60,173 bases of DNA from Noviherbaspirillum galbum (GTDB taxonomy: Bacteria; Pseudomonadota; Gammaproteobacteria; Burkholderiales; Burkholderiaceae_D). The position numbers and the translations under genes were made by a program. Shown here one piece after another: positions 1-9,483 of the stretch (position 1 is its first letter; each line of letters begins with the position of its first letter). The stretch lies in assembly GCF_010974945.1 (NCBI RefSeq), contig NZ_JAAIVB010000064.1, positions 1 through 60,173 on the forward strand, read 5' to 3'. The notes below the pieces were generated by a model. The model did no database searches, was not told where the DNA came from, and saw only the letters and a program-made list of their open reading frames with translations.

Positions 1-326
1 AGAACGGTATATTGCTCGTCCGGATCCAGGATGCTTTCCTCAGGAATGACCTCATGCACGGTGACGCCGCTCATCGAAAGACCGTGAGCTTGTGCAACGG
101 AGTGCAGCTCGATGTCGTTCTCAGCCAGGGTAATGTAGAGAACCGGCTCCCCTAGCCTAGCGCCTTCAATCAGGAACTGCAACGCCATGGTGGTCTTGCC
201 TGCGCCTGGATCGCCTTCCAAGAGATAGAGGCGTTCCTTGGTCAAACCGCCGCCAAGAATGTTGTCGAGTCCAGGGATTCCGGTGGAGATAAAGACATTG
301 CTGGACGCATTTTGTGTAATAACCAT
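1..326 (-). CDS. KaiC-like RecA-fold ATPase, N-terminal part (cut by window edge)
   Basis: Reading from ATG at 326-324 toward the window edge gives about 108 residues, starting MVITQNASSNVFISTGIPGL. This is the start of a RecA/KaiC-type ATPase. The GIPGLDNILGGGL stretch is followed by Walker A GDPGAGKT (about residues 39-46) and then LQFLIEGARLGEPVLYITL. That order is typical of KaiC-domain signalling ATPases in bacteria without a clock, which often work with histidine kinases or response regulators. The C-terminal part, including Walker B and any second KaiC domain, lies outside the window, so exact function and partner cannot be judged. No partner gene is visible on this side. Family assignment is secure; role is unknown. 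Confidence 0.85.
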   Translation of the reverse strand, partial: MVITQNASSNVFISTGIPGLDNILGGGLTKERLYLLEGDPGAGKTTMALQFLIEGARLGEPVLYITLAENDIELHSVAQAHGLSMSGVTVHEVIPEESILDPDEQYTV

Positions 327-834
327 GAGAATCCTGAAGGCCGCTCTGGCTTGATGGTATGAATAAAATTCAACCCCTAGCTCGTGGAACACAAGGCGAT
401 TGACGCTCAGTCCTTGAATTGTACTCGGAAGAGCATTGCTAATTTGGATCTGCAACACAGCAAAGCCTGTAAGGGGAGCGAAAATTACTTTACGTCATTT
501 GGATATTGATTAGCTAGATCATGGAATTCGTACTTGTATAGTCAGCCTCCAATCGTCTGCTTCTGGCCGATTTCTGCAGGTCAAGATTTCCCGTTCACAG
601 GCAGCTTCGGGTCAACAAGCCGACGTTCGTGGAGCGAAGGTGACCGGCACAGGTTAGTCAGGCAGCGCCCGTCCCGCCGCGTCGGGTTCAACCCCAATTT
701 CGGTTTATTGCATACATCACTCTCGGCGATCCGTAGGTCAGTCGCATTAACTATTGCATCCAGTTCCATCACTGTGGCGCCAGTTGCAATGACTTTGGCA
801 CCGCTACGAGAGCGGCACGATGCCAAGCTCGTCG
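327..834. other. Intergenic region, no convincing gene
   Basis: About 500 bases between the KaiC-like gene and the diguanylate cyclase. The part next to 326 is AT-richer than the surroundings and probably carries the kaiC-like promoter. On the minus strand, 826-581 is an open frame whose first 30 codons (MELDAIVNATD region) resemble the start of a macro domain, but the rest does not; it may be a decayed remnant. I see no RNA gene here. Confidence 0.4.
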
Positions 835-1983
835 TCAGGCGGTGACGGTGCAGTTCCGGCCGCTCATCTTCGCCTGGTAGAGCGCCGCATCGGCGCGATC
901 GAATACTTCCTTCAGGTCAGGCGCCTTCGCTATCGCGGTCGTCGCGCCCGTGCTGACGGTGAAAGAGATGTCCCCGTTCGCGGTCGACATCGGATGCGTG
1001 GCGATCCTCGTCCGGATGCGTTCCGCGACGACGTGGGCCGCATGGAGGCTGCACTCCGGGAGCACGACGACAAATTCCTCGCCGCCGAACCGGGCCAGAA
1101 CGTCCTGGCTGCGCAGGCACAGTCCGGCGTGCGTGACGAAATGCTTGAGCGCGAGGTCGCCAACGGCGTGGCCATGCTTGTCGTTCAACTGCTTGAAATT
1201 GTCGATGTCGATCAGGAGCAGGGCCGGCTGCCTGCCCGTCCTTTCGGCGTTGGACAACTCCCGCTCGAACATCTCATGGAATGCGCGCCGGTTATAGGTG
1301 TCGGTCAGCGGATCCCGGCTTGCAAGGCGGTTGAGTTCCATCTGCAGCGTGTTGCTCATCATGATGATCAGGCCGAGCACCAGGAAGATCATGTAGAGGA
1401 AAGCCTCAACGCCGGTTGCCGTCGGAAACGCCGCCAGCGCGTAGGCATCCGGGACGCTCGTGCTAAAGCCGTAATACGCTGCCCGGCAGACGTTGAAGCC
1501 GACATGGGCCAGCAGTATCCATGCAACCCAGCGCTGCCCGAGACGGCGTTCGTCATTGCGGCGCAGAAGTTCCCATGCGGGCAATGCGCTCAGGCCTGCA
1601 ATGAGCGTCGAAAGAAAAGCGATGCGCCCCGGGACGTTGCCGTCATCCAGGAAAAAGAGGCTCAGCACCGGCAGGGCCAGCAGGGGCGCCACCAGCACCC
1701 ACCACTTGCGCACCGGGGCGCCGACGAACTGCCGCATGCCCGTCCAGATGAAGGAATAGCCCAGCATGAGCATGCAGTTGCCCAGCACGACGGACAATGC
1801 CGGGTTCAACATCCCGCGCGCCGCGAGCGGAAAGCCGCTGCTGCCGGCAATAGCGAAGCCCCAGGCCCAGTGCTTGATGCCGTGGACGGAAATCTTCATT
1901 CGCTGAGCAAGGAAGAGAGACGCCGACGATGCCAATGCCGCAATGGCAAGCATCAGGTAAACCGTTCTGACATCCAAATGCAT
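835..1983 (-). CDS. Membrane-bound diguanylate cyclase (GGDEF)
   Basis: A 382-residue protein that should make cyclic di-GMP from two GTP. Residues 1-210 hold about six or seven hydrophobic segments forming a membrane sensor region without a recognisable named domain. The GGDEF domain begins with the SRDPLTDTYNRRAF motif near 222. It contains LLIDIDNFKQLND (about 256-268) and the active-site GGEEF at 300-304. An RSQD sequence at 291-294, five residues before GGEEF, is a proper product-inhibition I-site (RxxD), so feedback control is likely. There is no EAL domain. It stands alone with no obvious partner; what the membrane part senses is unknown. The start is ATG preceded by an AG-rich ribosome binding site. 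Confidence 0.93.
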   Translation of the reverse strand: MHLDVRTVYLMLAIAALASSASLFLAQRMKISVHGIKHWAWGFAIAGSSGFPLAARGMLNPALSVVLGNCMLMLGYSFIWTGMRQFVGAPVRKWWVLVAPLLALPVLSLFFLDDGNVPGRIAFLSTLIAGLSALPAWELLRRNDERRLGQRWVAWILLAHVGFNVCRAAYYGFSTSVPDAYALAAFPTATGVEAFLYMIFLVLGLIIMMSNTLQMELNRLASRDPLTDTYNRRAFHEMFERELSNAERTGRQPALLLIDIDNFKQLNDKHGHAVGDLALKHFVTHAGLCLRSQDVLARFGGEEFVVVLPECSLHAAHVVAERIRTRIATHPMSTANGDISFTVSTGATTAIAKAPDLKEVFDRADAALYQAKMSGRNCTVTA

Positions 1984-2168
1984 TTCCCGCTCTCCGACTG
2001 ACTGCCAAACGCCACGACCACGTCTCTAGTGGGCAGATTGTACGTTGCCGGGGCGGCACTGCCAATTCGATCTGGCGGATCGTGCGGCAGCATCGCAACG
2101 GGATGATGCGGGCGGCAAGGGAAAAGCATGGCGATCGCCGGGCCGCCGCGCGACAGCCCGGCTCCGCC

Positions 2169-3335
2169 TCAGGCGGACAGTTTCTGCATCTCGGCGTAGA
2201 GGTCCGCCTTGCCTTCGAAGCCGATGCCAGGCAGGTCGGGCATGGTAATGTAGCCCTTGTCCACCTTGACGCCATCTGGGAAGCCGCCATAGGGCTGGAA
2301 CAGGTCGGGATAGGATTCGTTGCCGCCGAGGCCGAGGCCCGCGGCGATGTTGAGCGACATCTGGTGGCCGCCGTGCGGAATGCAGCGGCTCGGCGACCAG
2401 CCGTGCTGGCGCAGCATGTCCAGCGTGCGGAGATACTCGACCAGGCCGTAGCTGAGGGCGCAGTCGAACTGCAGCCAGTCGCGGTCCGGGCGCATGCCGC
2501 CGTAGCGGATCAGGTTGCGCGCGTCCTGCATCGAGAACAGGTTTTCGCCGGTCGCCATCGGCTTGTCGTAGTAGTTGCGCAGGGTGGCCTGCAGTTCGTA
2601 GTCGAGAGGATCGCCCGCCTCTTCGTACCAGAACAGGTCGTACTGGGACAAGGCCTTCGCATACTTGATCGCGGTATCGAGGTCGAAGCGGCCGTTGGCG
2701 TCGACGGCGAGCTTCTGGCCATCCTGAAGCACGCCGAGGATGGAATCGATGCGGCGCAGGTCTTCGTCGAGCGACGCGCCGCCGATCTTCTTCTTCACCA
2801 CCGTGTAGCCGCGGTCGATGTAGCTGCGCATCTCGTCCTTCAGCTTTTCATGATCCTGGCCGGGGTAATAGTAGCCGCCGGCGGCATAGACGAATATCTT
2901 GCGGTTGGGCTTGCCGTTGCCATAGCGGTCTGCCAAAAGCTGGAACAGCGACTTGCCTTCGATCTTGGCCACCGCGTCCCACACCGCCATGTCGATGGTG
3001 CCGATGGCCACCGAGCGCTCGCCGTGGCCGCCCGGCTTTTCATTGGTGAACATGCAATTCCAGATCTTTTCCGGATCCAGGTTGTTGCCGGTGGCATCGA
3101 CGAGGCTGTCCGGACTGGCCTCGAGGATGCGGGGAATGAAGCGCTCGCGCATCAGCGTGCCCTGGCCGTAGCGGCCGTTCGAGTTGAAGCCATAGCCGAC
3201 CACGGGCTTGCCGTCGCGGATGACGTCGGTCACGACTGCCACGAGGCTGAGCGTCATCTTGCTGAAGTCGATGTAGGCGTTGCGGATCGGGGAACTGATG
3301 GGGACGGTCTTTTCGCGGATCTCGACGATTTTCAT
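2169..3335 (-). CDS. tarD: D(-)-tartrate dehydratase (enolase superfamily)
   Basis: A 388-residue enolase-superfamily enzyme that matches, along its length, what I recall of the characterised D-tartrate dehydratase of Bradyrhizobium. That enzyme dehydrates D-tartrate to oxaloacetate. Expected catalytic residues are present, shifted by one: Lys183 in the KKK at 181-183, metal ligands Asp212 (VDANGRF), Glu238 (WYEE) and Glu264 (ATGEN), and His321 (IPHGGHQ). The SPIRNAYIDF start and PGGHGERS loop are also characteristic. The start follows a clear GAGGAG site. It is divergent from a LysR regulator 134 bases away, which probably controls it. No tartrate transporter is adjacent. The alternative, another acid-sugar dehydratase of the same superfamily, is less likely given the matching active-site loops. 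Confidence 0.9.
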   Translation of the reverse strand: MKIVEIREKTVPISSPIRNAYIDFSKMTLSLVAVVTDVIRDGKPVVGYGFNSNGRYGQGTLMRERFIPRILEASPDSLVDATGNNLDPEKIWNCMFTNEKPGGHGERSVAIGTIDMAVWDAVAKIEGKSLFQLLADRYGNGKPNRKIFVYAAGGYYYPGQDHEKLKDEMRSYIDRGYTVVKKKIGGASLDEDLRRIDSILGVLQDGQKLAVDANGRFDLDTAIKYAKALSQYDLFWYEEAGDPLDYELQATLRNYYDKPMATGENLFSMQDARNLIRYGGMRPDRDWLQFDCALSYGLVEYLRTLDMLRQHGWSPSRCIPHGGHQMSLNIAAGLGLGGNESYPDLFQPYGGFPDGVKVDKGYITMPDLPGIGFEGKADLYAEMQKLSA

Positions 3336-3469
3336 GGGTAATCTCCTCGGGGCTGTGCAGGTCAGTGCTGGGCTGTTCGACGGGCAACGAAAAAAGTGCA
3401 GAAGACGTGAGATTACGCCCGATGAAGCCGTTTAAAATTCACCCCGATTCAATTCATAAGTGAGTCAAA
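3336..3469. promoter_or_regulatory. Divergent promoter region tarD / LysR
   Basis: A 134-base gap between divergently transcribed tarD and its LysR-type neighbour. This is the usual place for LysR operator sites (T-N11-A) and overlapping promoters. An AT-rich stretch with ATTCAATTCATAAGTGAGT lies just before the LysR start, a plausible but unproven binding element. Confidence 0.4.
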
Positions 3470-4396
3470 GTGAAGAACAACATTTCCGCCGACCTGGAAT
3501 TCTTCGTGCTTGTCGCCAGGCACCGCAGTTTGTCCGCCGCCGCGCGCGGCCTGGACATCACGCCTCCCGCAGCCACGAAGCGGCTGGCCCAGCTCGAAAG
3601 CCGCCTCGGCATCCGGCTCGTCAACCGGACGACGCGCAGCATCAGCCTGACCAGCGAGGGCGAAACCTTCCTTGCCCATGCGACGCGCATCCTGGAACAG
3701 ATCGGCGAGATGGAGCAGGCAGTCACCTCCGGGCGGGCGACGCCGCGCGGATTGTTGCGCGTGAACGCGACGCTCGGCTTCGGCCGCACGACGATCGCGC
3801 CGCTCGTTTCCGAGTTCTCCAGGGAGTATCCGGATGTAGAAGTGCAGGTCGAGGTGACGGACCGGCCGATCGACCTGGTGGAAAGCGGCTTCGATCTCGC
3901 GATCCGCTTCGGCACGCTGCCCGACCGGCGGCTCAGCGCGCGCCGGATCATGTCGAACCGCCGCTACCTCTGCGCGTCGCCGGATTATCTCAAGCAGCAC
4001 GGCACCCCGAAAACCCTCGCGGACCTGGCACGTCACCGCTGCATCATCCATCGTCAGAACGACGATACCTACGGCATCTGGCGCTTCGTGAGCCGCAACC
4101 ATAGCGAGGCCATCAAGGTACACGGCGTGCTGTCGAGCAACGACGGTGACATCGTGCTTGGTTGGGCGCTCGACGGCCACGGCATCGCGATCCGTTCCGA
4201 ATGGGACCTAGCGAAGTACATCGAAAGCGGCAGGCTGAAAATCGTCTTGCCGAAGTTCGGGCTGCCTTCCGCGGACTTGTTCGCCTACTACCCTGGCCAG
4301 CGCAACCTGCCCGTGCGCACCCGCGCCTTCATCGACTTTCTCCTCGCCCGCTTCCGCAAGCCCTTCAAGCCGATCGGCCCGGACCCGGATGATTGA
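3470..4396 (+). CDS. LysR-family transcriptional regulator (probable tarD regulator)
   Basis: A 308-residue LysR-type regulator. The N-terminal winged helix-turn-helix spans about residues 1-62 (LSAAARGLDITPPAATKRL as recognition region). The periplasmic-binding-protein-like effector domain follows from about 90. Start is GTG at 3470; an in-frame ATG is not better placed. The C-terminal VSEFSREYPDVEVQVEVTDR region resembles the CrgA/DhcR-like subgroup. Because it is divergent from tarD, it most likely regulates that gene and itself, possibly with tartrate as effector. Both are inference from position. Confidence 0.88.
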   Translation: MKNNISADLEFFVLVARHRSLSAAARGLDITPPAATKRLAQLESRLGIRLVNRTTRSISLTSEGETFLAHATRILEQIGEMEQAVTSGRATPRGLLRVNATLGFGRTTIAPLVSEFSREYPDVEVQVEVTDRPIDLVESGFDLAIRFGTLPDRRLSARRIMSNRRYLCASPDYLKQHGTPKTLADLARHRCIIHRQNDDTYGIWRFVSRNHSEAIKVHGVLSSNDGDIVLGWALDGHGIAIRSEWDLAKYIESGRLKIVLPKFGLPSADLFAYYPGQRNLPVRTRAFIDFLLARFRKPFKPIGPDPDD

Positions 4397-4509
4397 TTGG
4401 CGGACATGACTTGCCCACCGGGCAGCGACGTCATCGTACGATGTCGGCTATAGTCAAGCCATGCTGCATCCCAGCAGCCGGTCAACCTTGTCACCATGGA
4501 GGCGCAATC

Positions 4510-5160
4510 ATGAAACTCGTCGGTATGCTCGATTCCCCCTACGTCCGCAGGGTTGCCATCTCGCTGCAGATGCTGGGATTGCGCTTCGAGCATGAGTCCC
4601 TTTCCGTGTTCCGCCACATGGAAGCCTTCAGGCAGATCAATCCCGTCATCAAGGTCCCCACCATGGTGTGCGACGACGGCACGGTATTGCTCGACTCGAC
4701 CCTGATCCTGGAGTATGCCGAGTCGGTTGCCCATCCGCGTTCGCTCAGGCCGGCGCAGGCCGATGCGCTGGTGCGCGACCTGCGGCTGACCGGGCTGGCG
4801 CTTGCCGCCTGCGAGAAAAGCGTGCAGATCGTATACGAGCACATGCTGCGTCCTCCCGAAAAGCTGCATGCGCCCTGGCTGGAGCGGGTCACCGATCAGC
4901 TGCGCGCGGCTTGCGACGCGATGGAAAAGGAGATGGACCGGCCGCAGGCGACGGTGCTAGAGTCGGGGGCGCTGTCGCAGGGAGGAATCACCGCGGCGGT
5001 GGCCTGGCACTTCATCCAGGCCATGACCGCGGATGCGGCTCCCAAGGAACGTTACCTTCTATTGCAGGCTTTCTCGCTGGAAGCGGAAAAGCTGCCGGCC
5101 TTCCGCGCGGCGCCTCATGGGGAAGGCGTCTGCAGGCCTGCGGAATCGTCCGGCGACTAG
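4510..5160 (+). CDS. Glutathione S-transferase-like protein
   Basis: 216 residues starting [20 protein letters not shown], which is the thioredoxin-fold N-terminus of the GST family. The glutathione-contact motif near residues 50-70 reads VPTMVCDDG, then [10 protein letters not shown]. An all-helical C-terminal half follows. I chose ATG 4510 because GGAGGCG lies seven bases before it; an upstream in-frame ATG at 4393 adds a non-conserved 39-residue extension. The gene ends four bases into the convergent copA stop, so the two terminate against each other. The substrate is unknown. The Ser in SPYVRR is the usual position of the catalytic Ser/Cys in bacterial beta/zeta-like enzymes. Confidence 0.85.
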   Translation: MKLVGMLDSPYVRRVAISLQMLGLRFEHESLSVFRHMEAFRQINPVIKVPTMVCDDGTVLLDSTLILEYAESVAHPRSLRPAQADALVRDLRLTGLALAACEKSVQIVYEHMLRPPEKLHAPWLERVTDQLRAACDAMEKEMDRPQATVLESGALSQGGITAAVAWHFIQAMTADAAPKERYLLLQAFSLEAEKLPAFRAAPHGEGVCRPAESSGD

Positions 5161-7418
5161 GCTGCCTTGGCAGGCGCCCGCAACCGCAAGGCGTTGGCGA
5201 TGACGGACACCGAGCTCAGGCTCATCGCCAGCGCCGCCACCATGGGTGACAGCAGGTGGCCGGTCAGCGGATAGAGCAAACCCGCCGCCAGCGGAATGCC
5301 CAGGGCGTTGTAGACGAATGCGAATCCGAGGTTCTGGTACATGTTCCGCACGGCATCGTTCGATAGCTGGCGAGCCCGTGCGATTGCGCGCAGGTCGCCC
5401 TTGACCAGGGTGACATGCGCGCTGTGGATGGCAACGTCGGTCCCGGTGCCCATGGCAATGCCGACGTCGGCGCGGGCCAGCGCCGGGGCATCGTTGATGC
5501 CGTCGCCGGCCATCGCGACTTTCCGGCCCCTGGCCTGGAGCGCCTCGACTAGGCGCAGCTTGTCGCGGGGCTTCACCTCGCCGTGGTATTCCTCGATGCC
5601 GAGGCGATTCGCGACCGCCCTGGCGGTCGTGATGCCGTCGCCGGTCGCCATCACGACGCGCAGGCCGCTTCCGCGCAGGCTGTCGAGCGCCTCGAGGGTG
5701 GTGGACTTCACGGGATCGGATACGGCGATCAGTCCCACCAGGCGGCGCTCTTCGGCCAGGTACATGACACTGGCGCCATCAGTACGCAATCGTTCGGCTT
5801 CGCCTTTCAGCGGCTGCCAGTCGACGCCCTCGGCTTCCATCAGCGCGGTGTTGCCGAGCGCAATCGCCTTGCCGCCGACCGCGCCGCGCACGCCGATGCC
5901 GCTGGACGACTCGAAGGAGTGAGGCGTCCCGAGCTCCAGGTTCCGGCGCCGCGCCTCGGCGACGATCGCATGCGCGAGCGGGTGCTCGCTGCCCTGGTCG
6001 ATGCTCGCCGCGAGCCGCAGGACGTCTTCCTCCGTGCGTCCCGCCGCCGGCATCGCCGCGTTGAACGCCGGCTTGCCTTCGGTCAGGGTGCCTGTCTTGT
6101 CGACGATCAGCGTATCGATGGTACGCATCGCTTCGATCGCCGCCGCATCGCGGAACAGGATGCCCTGCGTTGCGGCGCGTCCGGTCGCCGCCATGATCGA
6201 CATCGGCGTGGCCAGCCCGAGCGCGCACGGACAGGCGATGATCAGCACCGCCACCGCGTTGACGAAACCGTACACCCAGCTTGGCGACGGCCCGAAGAAC
6301 CCCCAGCACAGCAGCGTGATCAGCGCGATCGCCACCACTGCGGTGACGAAATACGCCGCCACCACGTCCGCCAGCCGCTGCAGCGGCGCGCGGGACCGCT
6401 GCGCCTGCGCGACCATCTGCACGATCTGCGCGAGCATGGTCTGGGACCCGACCTTTTCCGAGCGCATGACGAGGCTGCCGCTGGTGTTGATGGTCGCCCC
6501 GATCAGCTTGTCGCCCGCCTGCTTGTGTATCGGCACCGGCTCGCCGGTGAGCATGGATTGGTCGAGCGAACTCTGCCCTTCGACCACGACGCCATCCACC
6601 GGCACCTTCTCGCCGGGACGCACGCGCAACAGGTCTCCGATGTGGACATGCGCGAGCGGCACGTCCTCCTCCGAGCGGTCGGGATTGATCCTGCGCGCGG
6701 TCTTGGGCGCCATGGCGAGCAGGGACTTGATGGCCGCCGAGGTTTGCGAGCGGGCGCGCAATTCCAAGATCTGTCCTAGCAGGGTCAGCGAAATGATGAC
6801 GGCGGCCGCCTCGAAATACACGCTGACGCGGCCATGCATGGCGAAAGTCGGCGGGAACGACCGCGGCGCGACCGTGGCGACGACGCTGTACACGTAGGCC
6901 GACGACACGCCCGTGCCGATCAGCGTCCACATGTTCGGATGGCGCGTGGCGATGGACTGCGCCCAGCGCACGAAGAACGGCCAGCCGGCCCATATCACCA
7001 CCGGCGTGCTCAAGGCCAGCTCGATCCAGCTCTGCCCGGCCAGTCCTCGCGGGAACAGGAGATGGCCGAACATCGCCAGCACGAACACCGCGGCCGACAG
7101 CGGCAGGGTCCACCAAAACCGCCGGCGGAAGTCGGCGAGTTCCGGGTTCCCTTCGTCCTCGAGCGACGGCATCTCGGGTTCGAGCGCCATGCCGCATTTC
7201 GGGCAGGTGCCCGGCGCGGGCTGGCGCACCTCGGGATGCATCGGGCAGGTGTATATCGTCCCGGCGGGGGCCGGTTCGGCTTGCCTGGCATGCCTGGCTT
7301 CCCCCGGCGAAGCGTGATGCGCATGATCATGCGGCGCATGCTCATGGCGTCCATGCGGATCTCCATGCCCGGTATTGTCGTGCTGCCGGCCATGGAACAA
7401 ATCGAGTTTGCTTCCCAT
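5157..7418 (-). CDS. copA: Copper-exporting P1B-type ATPase
   Basis: A 753-residue heavy-metal P-type ATPase that should pump Cu(I) out of the cytoplasm using ATP. Residues 1-45 are very histidine-rich. A compact YTCPMHPEV...CPKCGM metal-binding motif (about 56-76) replaces the usual HMA domains. Core motifs are intact: TGEP at 291-294, the membrane CPC at 396-398, phosphorylation DKTGT from Asp440 and GDGINDAP near 640. Several membrane helices precede and follow. ATG 7418 is preferred (GGATGGA upstream); an in-frame GTG at 7445 is possible. It lies 52 bases after copZ, so the pair should be one operon driven from the CueR-type promoter at 7707-7737. Confidence 0.94.
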   Translation of the reverse strand: MGSKLDLFHGRQHDNTGHGDPHGRHEHAPHDHAHHASPGEARHARQAEPAPAGTIYTCPMHPEVRQPAPGTCPKCGMALEPEMPSLEDEGNPELADFRRRFWWTLPLSAAVFVLAMFGHLLFPRGLAGQSWIELALSTPVVIWAGWPFFVRWAQSIATRHPNMWTLIGTGVSSAYVYSVVATVAPRSFPPTFAMHGRVSVYFEAAAVIISLTLLGQILELRARSQTSAAIKSLLAMAPKTARRINPDRSEEDVPLAHVHIGDLLRVRPGEKVPVDGVVVEGQSSLDQSMLTGEPVPIHKQAGDKLIGATINTSGSLVMRSEKVGSQTMLAQIVQMVAQAQRSRAPLQRLADVVAAYFVTAVVAIALITLLCWGFFGPSPSWVYGFVNAVAVLIIACPCALGLATPMSIMAATGRAATQGILFRDAAAIEAMRTIDTLIVDKTGTLTEGKPAFNAAMPAAGRTEEDVLRLAASIDQGSEHPLAHAIVAEARRRNLELGTPHSFESSSGIGVRGAVGGKAIALGNTALMEAEGVDWQPLKGEAERLRTDGASVMYLAEERRLVGLIAVSDPVKSTTLEALDSLRGSGLRVVMATGDGITTARAVANRLGIEEYHGEVKPRDKLRLVEALQARGRKVAMAGDGINDAPALARADVGIAMGTGTDVAIHSAHVTLVKGDLRAIARARQLSNDAVRNMYQNLGFAFVYNALGIPLAAGLLYPLTGHLLSPMVAALAMSLSSVSVIANALRLRAPAKAA

Positions 7419-7470
7419 GATGTATCCATCCAGCAAATCGAGCACGGGCGGACGCCCATCCTCGACGTCG

Positions 7471-7677
7471 TTAATCGAGATCTTCCGAAGTCACGGGATA
7501 TCCGGCCCCGACGATGGCAGACCGCACTACGTCCAGCGGCGCCGACGTCTGGACCTGCACCGTCTTGCCCTTCAGATCGACATGCACCTTGGCAGCGCCA
7601 TCCACGCCTCGCACGGCCCGGGTAACGCGTCCGGCGCAGCCGGCGCAGGTCATGCCATCCACTTGCAGTTCGTACAT
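7471..7677 (-). CDS. copZ: Copper chaperone, single HMA domain
   Basis: A 68-residue ferredoxin-like heavy-metal-associated domain with Cu(I)-binding motif GMTCAGC at residues 8-14. It should carry copper to the neighbouring CopA or to a regulator. CopA itself lacks an N-terminal HMA domain of this type, so a separate chaperone makes sense. The start follows a strong GAGGAGG site. It is the first gene after the MerR-family promoter. Confidence 0.93.
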   Translation of the reverse strand: MYELQVDGMTCAGCAGRVTRAVRGVDGAAKVHVDLKGKTVQVQTSAPLDVVRSAIVGAGYPVTSEDLD

Positions 7678-7706
7678 ATCAAACCCTCCTCGTTGCGTGA
7701 GAGATC

Positions 7707-7737
7707 ACTGTAGACGTTCCAGCGATGGGAAGGTCAA
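7707..7737 (-). promoter_or_regulatory. CueR/MerR-type promoter of copZ-copA
   Basis: On the minus strand a -35 TTGACC (7737-7732) and a -10 TACAGT (7712-7707) are separated by 19 bases. The spacer carries an inverted repeat, with ACCTTCC and GGAACGT as the two half sites. The overlong 19-base spacer plus dyad is the hallmark of promoters untwisted by CueR. No cueR gene is in this window, so the activator would act from elsewhere. Confidence 0.85.
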
Positions 7738-7812
7738 GACCGAAACCCTTCCGCGCGCCGGAACGCCTGCCGGCGACGGAGACCGCTCGCGCGGCCTCCG
7801 AAGCGAATGGCA

Positions 7813-8187
7813 TCAATGCGCCCTTGCCCCCGTCGTTCCCGCCGTGCGCTGCTGCCCGCCGCCCGCCATGCGGCGACACTCGTCGGCGCAGCGGCGGCAT
7901 GCCTGCGCGCATTCCTGGCAGTGGGACATCTGGTGCTTCGAGCACTCGTCGGCGCACGCATCGCAGATTTCGGCGCACGCCTGGCAGACCAGGTCGGCGA
8001 ACTCGCTGCCGCGCGCCATGTACGCCGCAGCCATCCGGCAGATCTGCGCGCAATCCATGTCGAGCGCGATGCAGTGCGCCATCATCTTCACGTCTTGTTC
8101 CCTAAGGCAGGACGCGGCGCAGTTGTCGCAAGCGTCGGCGCAGTCGTTGCAGGCTTCGATACAGGATGCGAATTGTTGCTGTGCCAT
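7813..8187 (-). CDS. csp3: Four-helix-bundle copper storage protein (Csp3-like)
   Basis: A 124-residue protein with 19 cysteines (residues 9 to 104), almost all in CxxC or CxxxC spacing on predicted helices. This is the pattern of copper storage proteins, which bind many Cu(I) ions inside a four-helix bundle (DUF326 family). There is no Tat or Sec signal peptide, so it resembles cytosolic Csp3 rather than exported Csp1. The last 20 residues are low-complexity. The start has a good AAAGGAG site. It sits just upstream of the copZ-copA promoter on the same strand, but the CueR-type promoter lies downstream of it, so it needs its own promoter. Confidence 0.9.
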   Translation of the reverse strand: MAQQQFASCIEACNDCADACDNCAASCLREQDVKMMAHCIALDMDCAQICRMAAAYMARGSEFADLVCQACAEICDACADECSKHQMSHCQECAQACRRCADECRRMAGGGQQRTAGTTGARAH

Positions 8188-8356
8188 TTGAATCTCCTTT
8201 TAAACGGTAAAGGCATGCCGCGGGAAATCTTTCCCGGGCGGATCAGAAACGCTGCGCGGCACCGGCAGGCGGTTGCCAAGCGGACGCATTGGTGCACAGA
8301 CGGGGGACCCGGTGTCGGCGAGCCTCGTGTTCGCGCAGCGTGTTTTGCGTGGAGGA

Positions 8357-8782
8357 TTAGAGCGCGATCGGCTTTGGTGGGCGCTCTAGGCGGTAAGGCA
8401 GGGAATTCGGCAACGGCGCCGACGTGACGACGTGGATCGCGTCCGAACTGGTGTCGGGTGCGGCATGCGGGAAGGAGTATGGCAATGCGAACGCGGCATG
8501 GCAATGCAGGGAGCAGGCGTCGCTTCCCTGCTGCATGCGATGCTTCATCGTCGAGATGCTGGCCGCGTTTCGGGGAAGCGCATTGCGCGCATCTGCGTAA
8601 GCCGGTAGCGCCCGTTGCACTTGCCGGTGCCGCAGGTCACGCACCGCCGGCTTGGCGGCAGGACCCTTTGCCGCAGCAGTGTGAACCATCGCGCATGGCA
8701 GGCGCGCCGCCACGGCAAAGCCATGCAGCGGCAGCAGGGCCAGCAAGATGGCAATCACGATGCGCCTGATCCTCGGTTCCAT
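8357..8782 (-). CDS. Putative exported Cys/His protein, unknown function
   Basis: 141 residues with a clear signal peptide (MEPRIRRIVIAILLALLPLH, cleavage after about residue 26). A CSLHCH motif lies near residue 90 and the C-terminus reads RLERPPKPIAL. Codon usage matches real genes in the region. Small secreted proteins ending in an ERPP-like tail often sit beside copper or cobalt/zinc efflux genes, and the position next to the copper module fits a periplasmic metal role. That is inference; I do not recognise a named family. It lies 170 bases upstream of csp3 on the same strand and could be cotranscribed with it. Confidence 0.6.
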   Translation of the reverse strand: MEPRIRRIVIAILLALLPLHGFAVAARLPCAMVHTAAAKGPAAKPAVRDLRHRQVQRALPAYADARNALPRNAASISTMKHRMQQGSDACSLHCHAAFALPYSFPHAAPDTSSDAIHVVTSAPLPNSLPYRLERPPKPIAL

Positions 8783-8918
8783 GCTTCAACGGTGGTGTCC
8801 TGTTCCATGTAAAGGCTTGGACGGTTTTATGGTGCTTAGTTCAAGAATCGCCTGGGCATGTCACGCTGGAAACCCCGACTGCGCAGCAGGTACAGGGTCG
8901 CACGCCCGAGCAGCCGCA

Positions 8919-9362
8919 TCAAACCGCAATGGCTACGCCGCATCGCTCGGCGACAGTGATCAGTTTGGGCACGTCGGGCAAGCCAGCGGGAATTTCCTGG
9001 TCGATCGTCTTGAACAGGTTTGCAGCCTGGCCGTTGTGGCTGGTGACCGAGATCATCTCGCCGCCTCCCGGGCCGAACTGGAATGAATGAACCGTGCGCG
9101 CGGGCAGGTGAACGAGCGTGCCCGGCGTTGCAGTGACGGTCTGGTCGTCGAAGCGGATTGCGACATTGCCCTTGGTCACGTAAAACGATTCGTCCCAGTC
9201 GTGACTGTGCGGTGGGGGCCCTGTTCCCTCATCGCCCTGCTGCAGGAATATCTCGTAGCCTTGGGTCAAGGCATTTGATGCCAACACCGTGATTTTTTCA
9301 CCCACCACATTGAGTGGTCGATCGTAGGCGTCCGGCGTGACGACGAATGGCTGGTTTTTCAT
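8919..9362 (-). CDS. Cupin-domain protein
   Basis: 147 residues from ATG 9362, chosen for its AGAGGAG site; a longer upstream frame exists without one. The cupin motif 1 region is PPPHSHDWDESFYVTKG, with metal ligands HxH and Glu. Motif 2 is HLPARTVHSF. It is a single-domain cupin of unknown substrate. Close relatives are often annotated as quercetinase-like or sugar-isomerase-like without evidence. It is a monocistronic gene between the copper region and a reductase-like gene. Confidence 0.8.
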   Translation of the reverse strand: MKNQPFVVTPDAYDRPLNVVGEKITVLASNALTQGYEIFLQQGDEGTGPPPHSHDWDESFYVTKGNVAIRFDDQTVTATPGTLVHLPARTVHSFQFGPGGGEMISVTSHNGQAANLFKTIDQEIPAGLPDVPKLITVAERCGVAIAV

Positions 9363-9483
9363 GGCTTGGCTCCTCTTTTTGCCGGCTTGAGTCGCATTCA
9401 AAGGGCTTGCCTGGAGATGAATCCTGGGCATGCACCTAGCAGCATAGCCAACGTCAAGGGACAATCAAGCGGGAAGCGAACGT

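Noticed and set aside
820-2001. Long plus-strand open frame opposite the diguanylate cyclase
   Set aside because: Shadow of the GGDEF gene: Arg/Gln/His-rich translation with no family motif, while the minus frame is a clear GGDEF protein.
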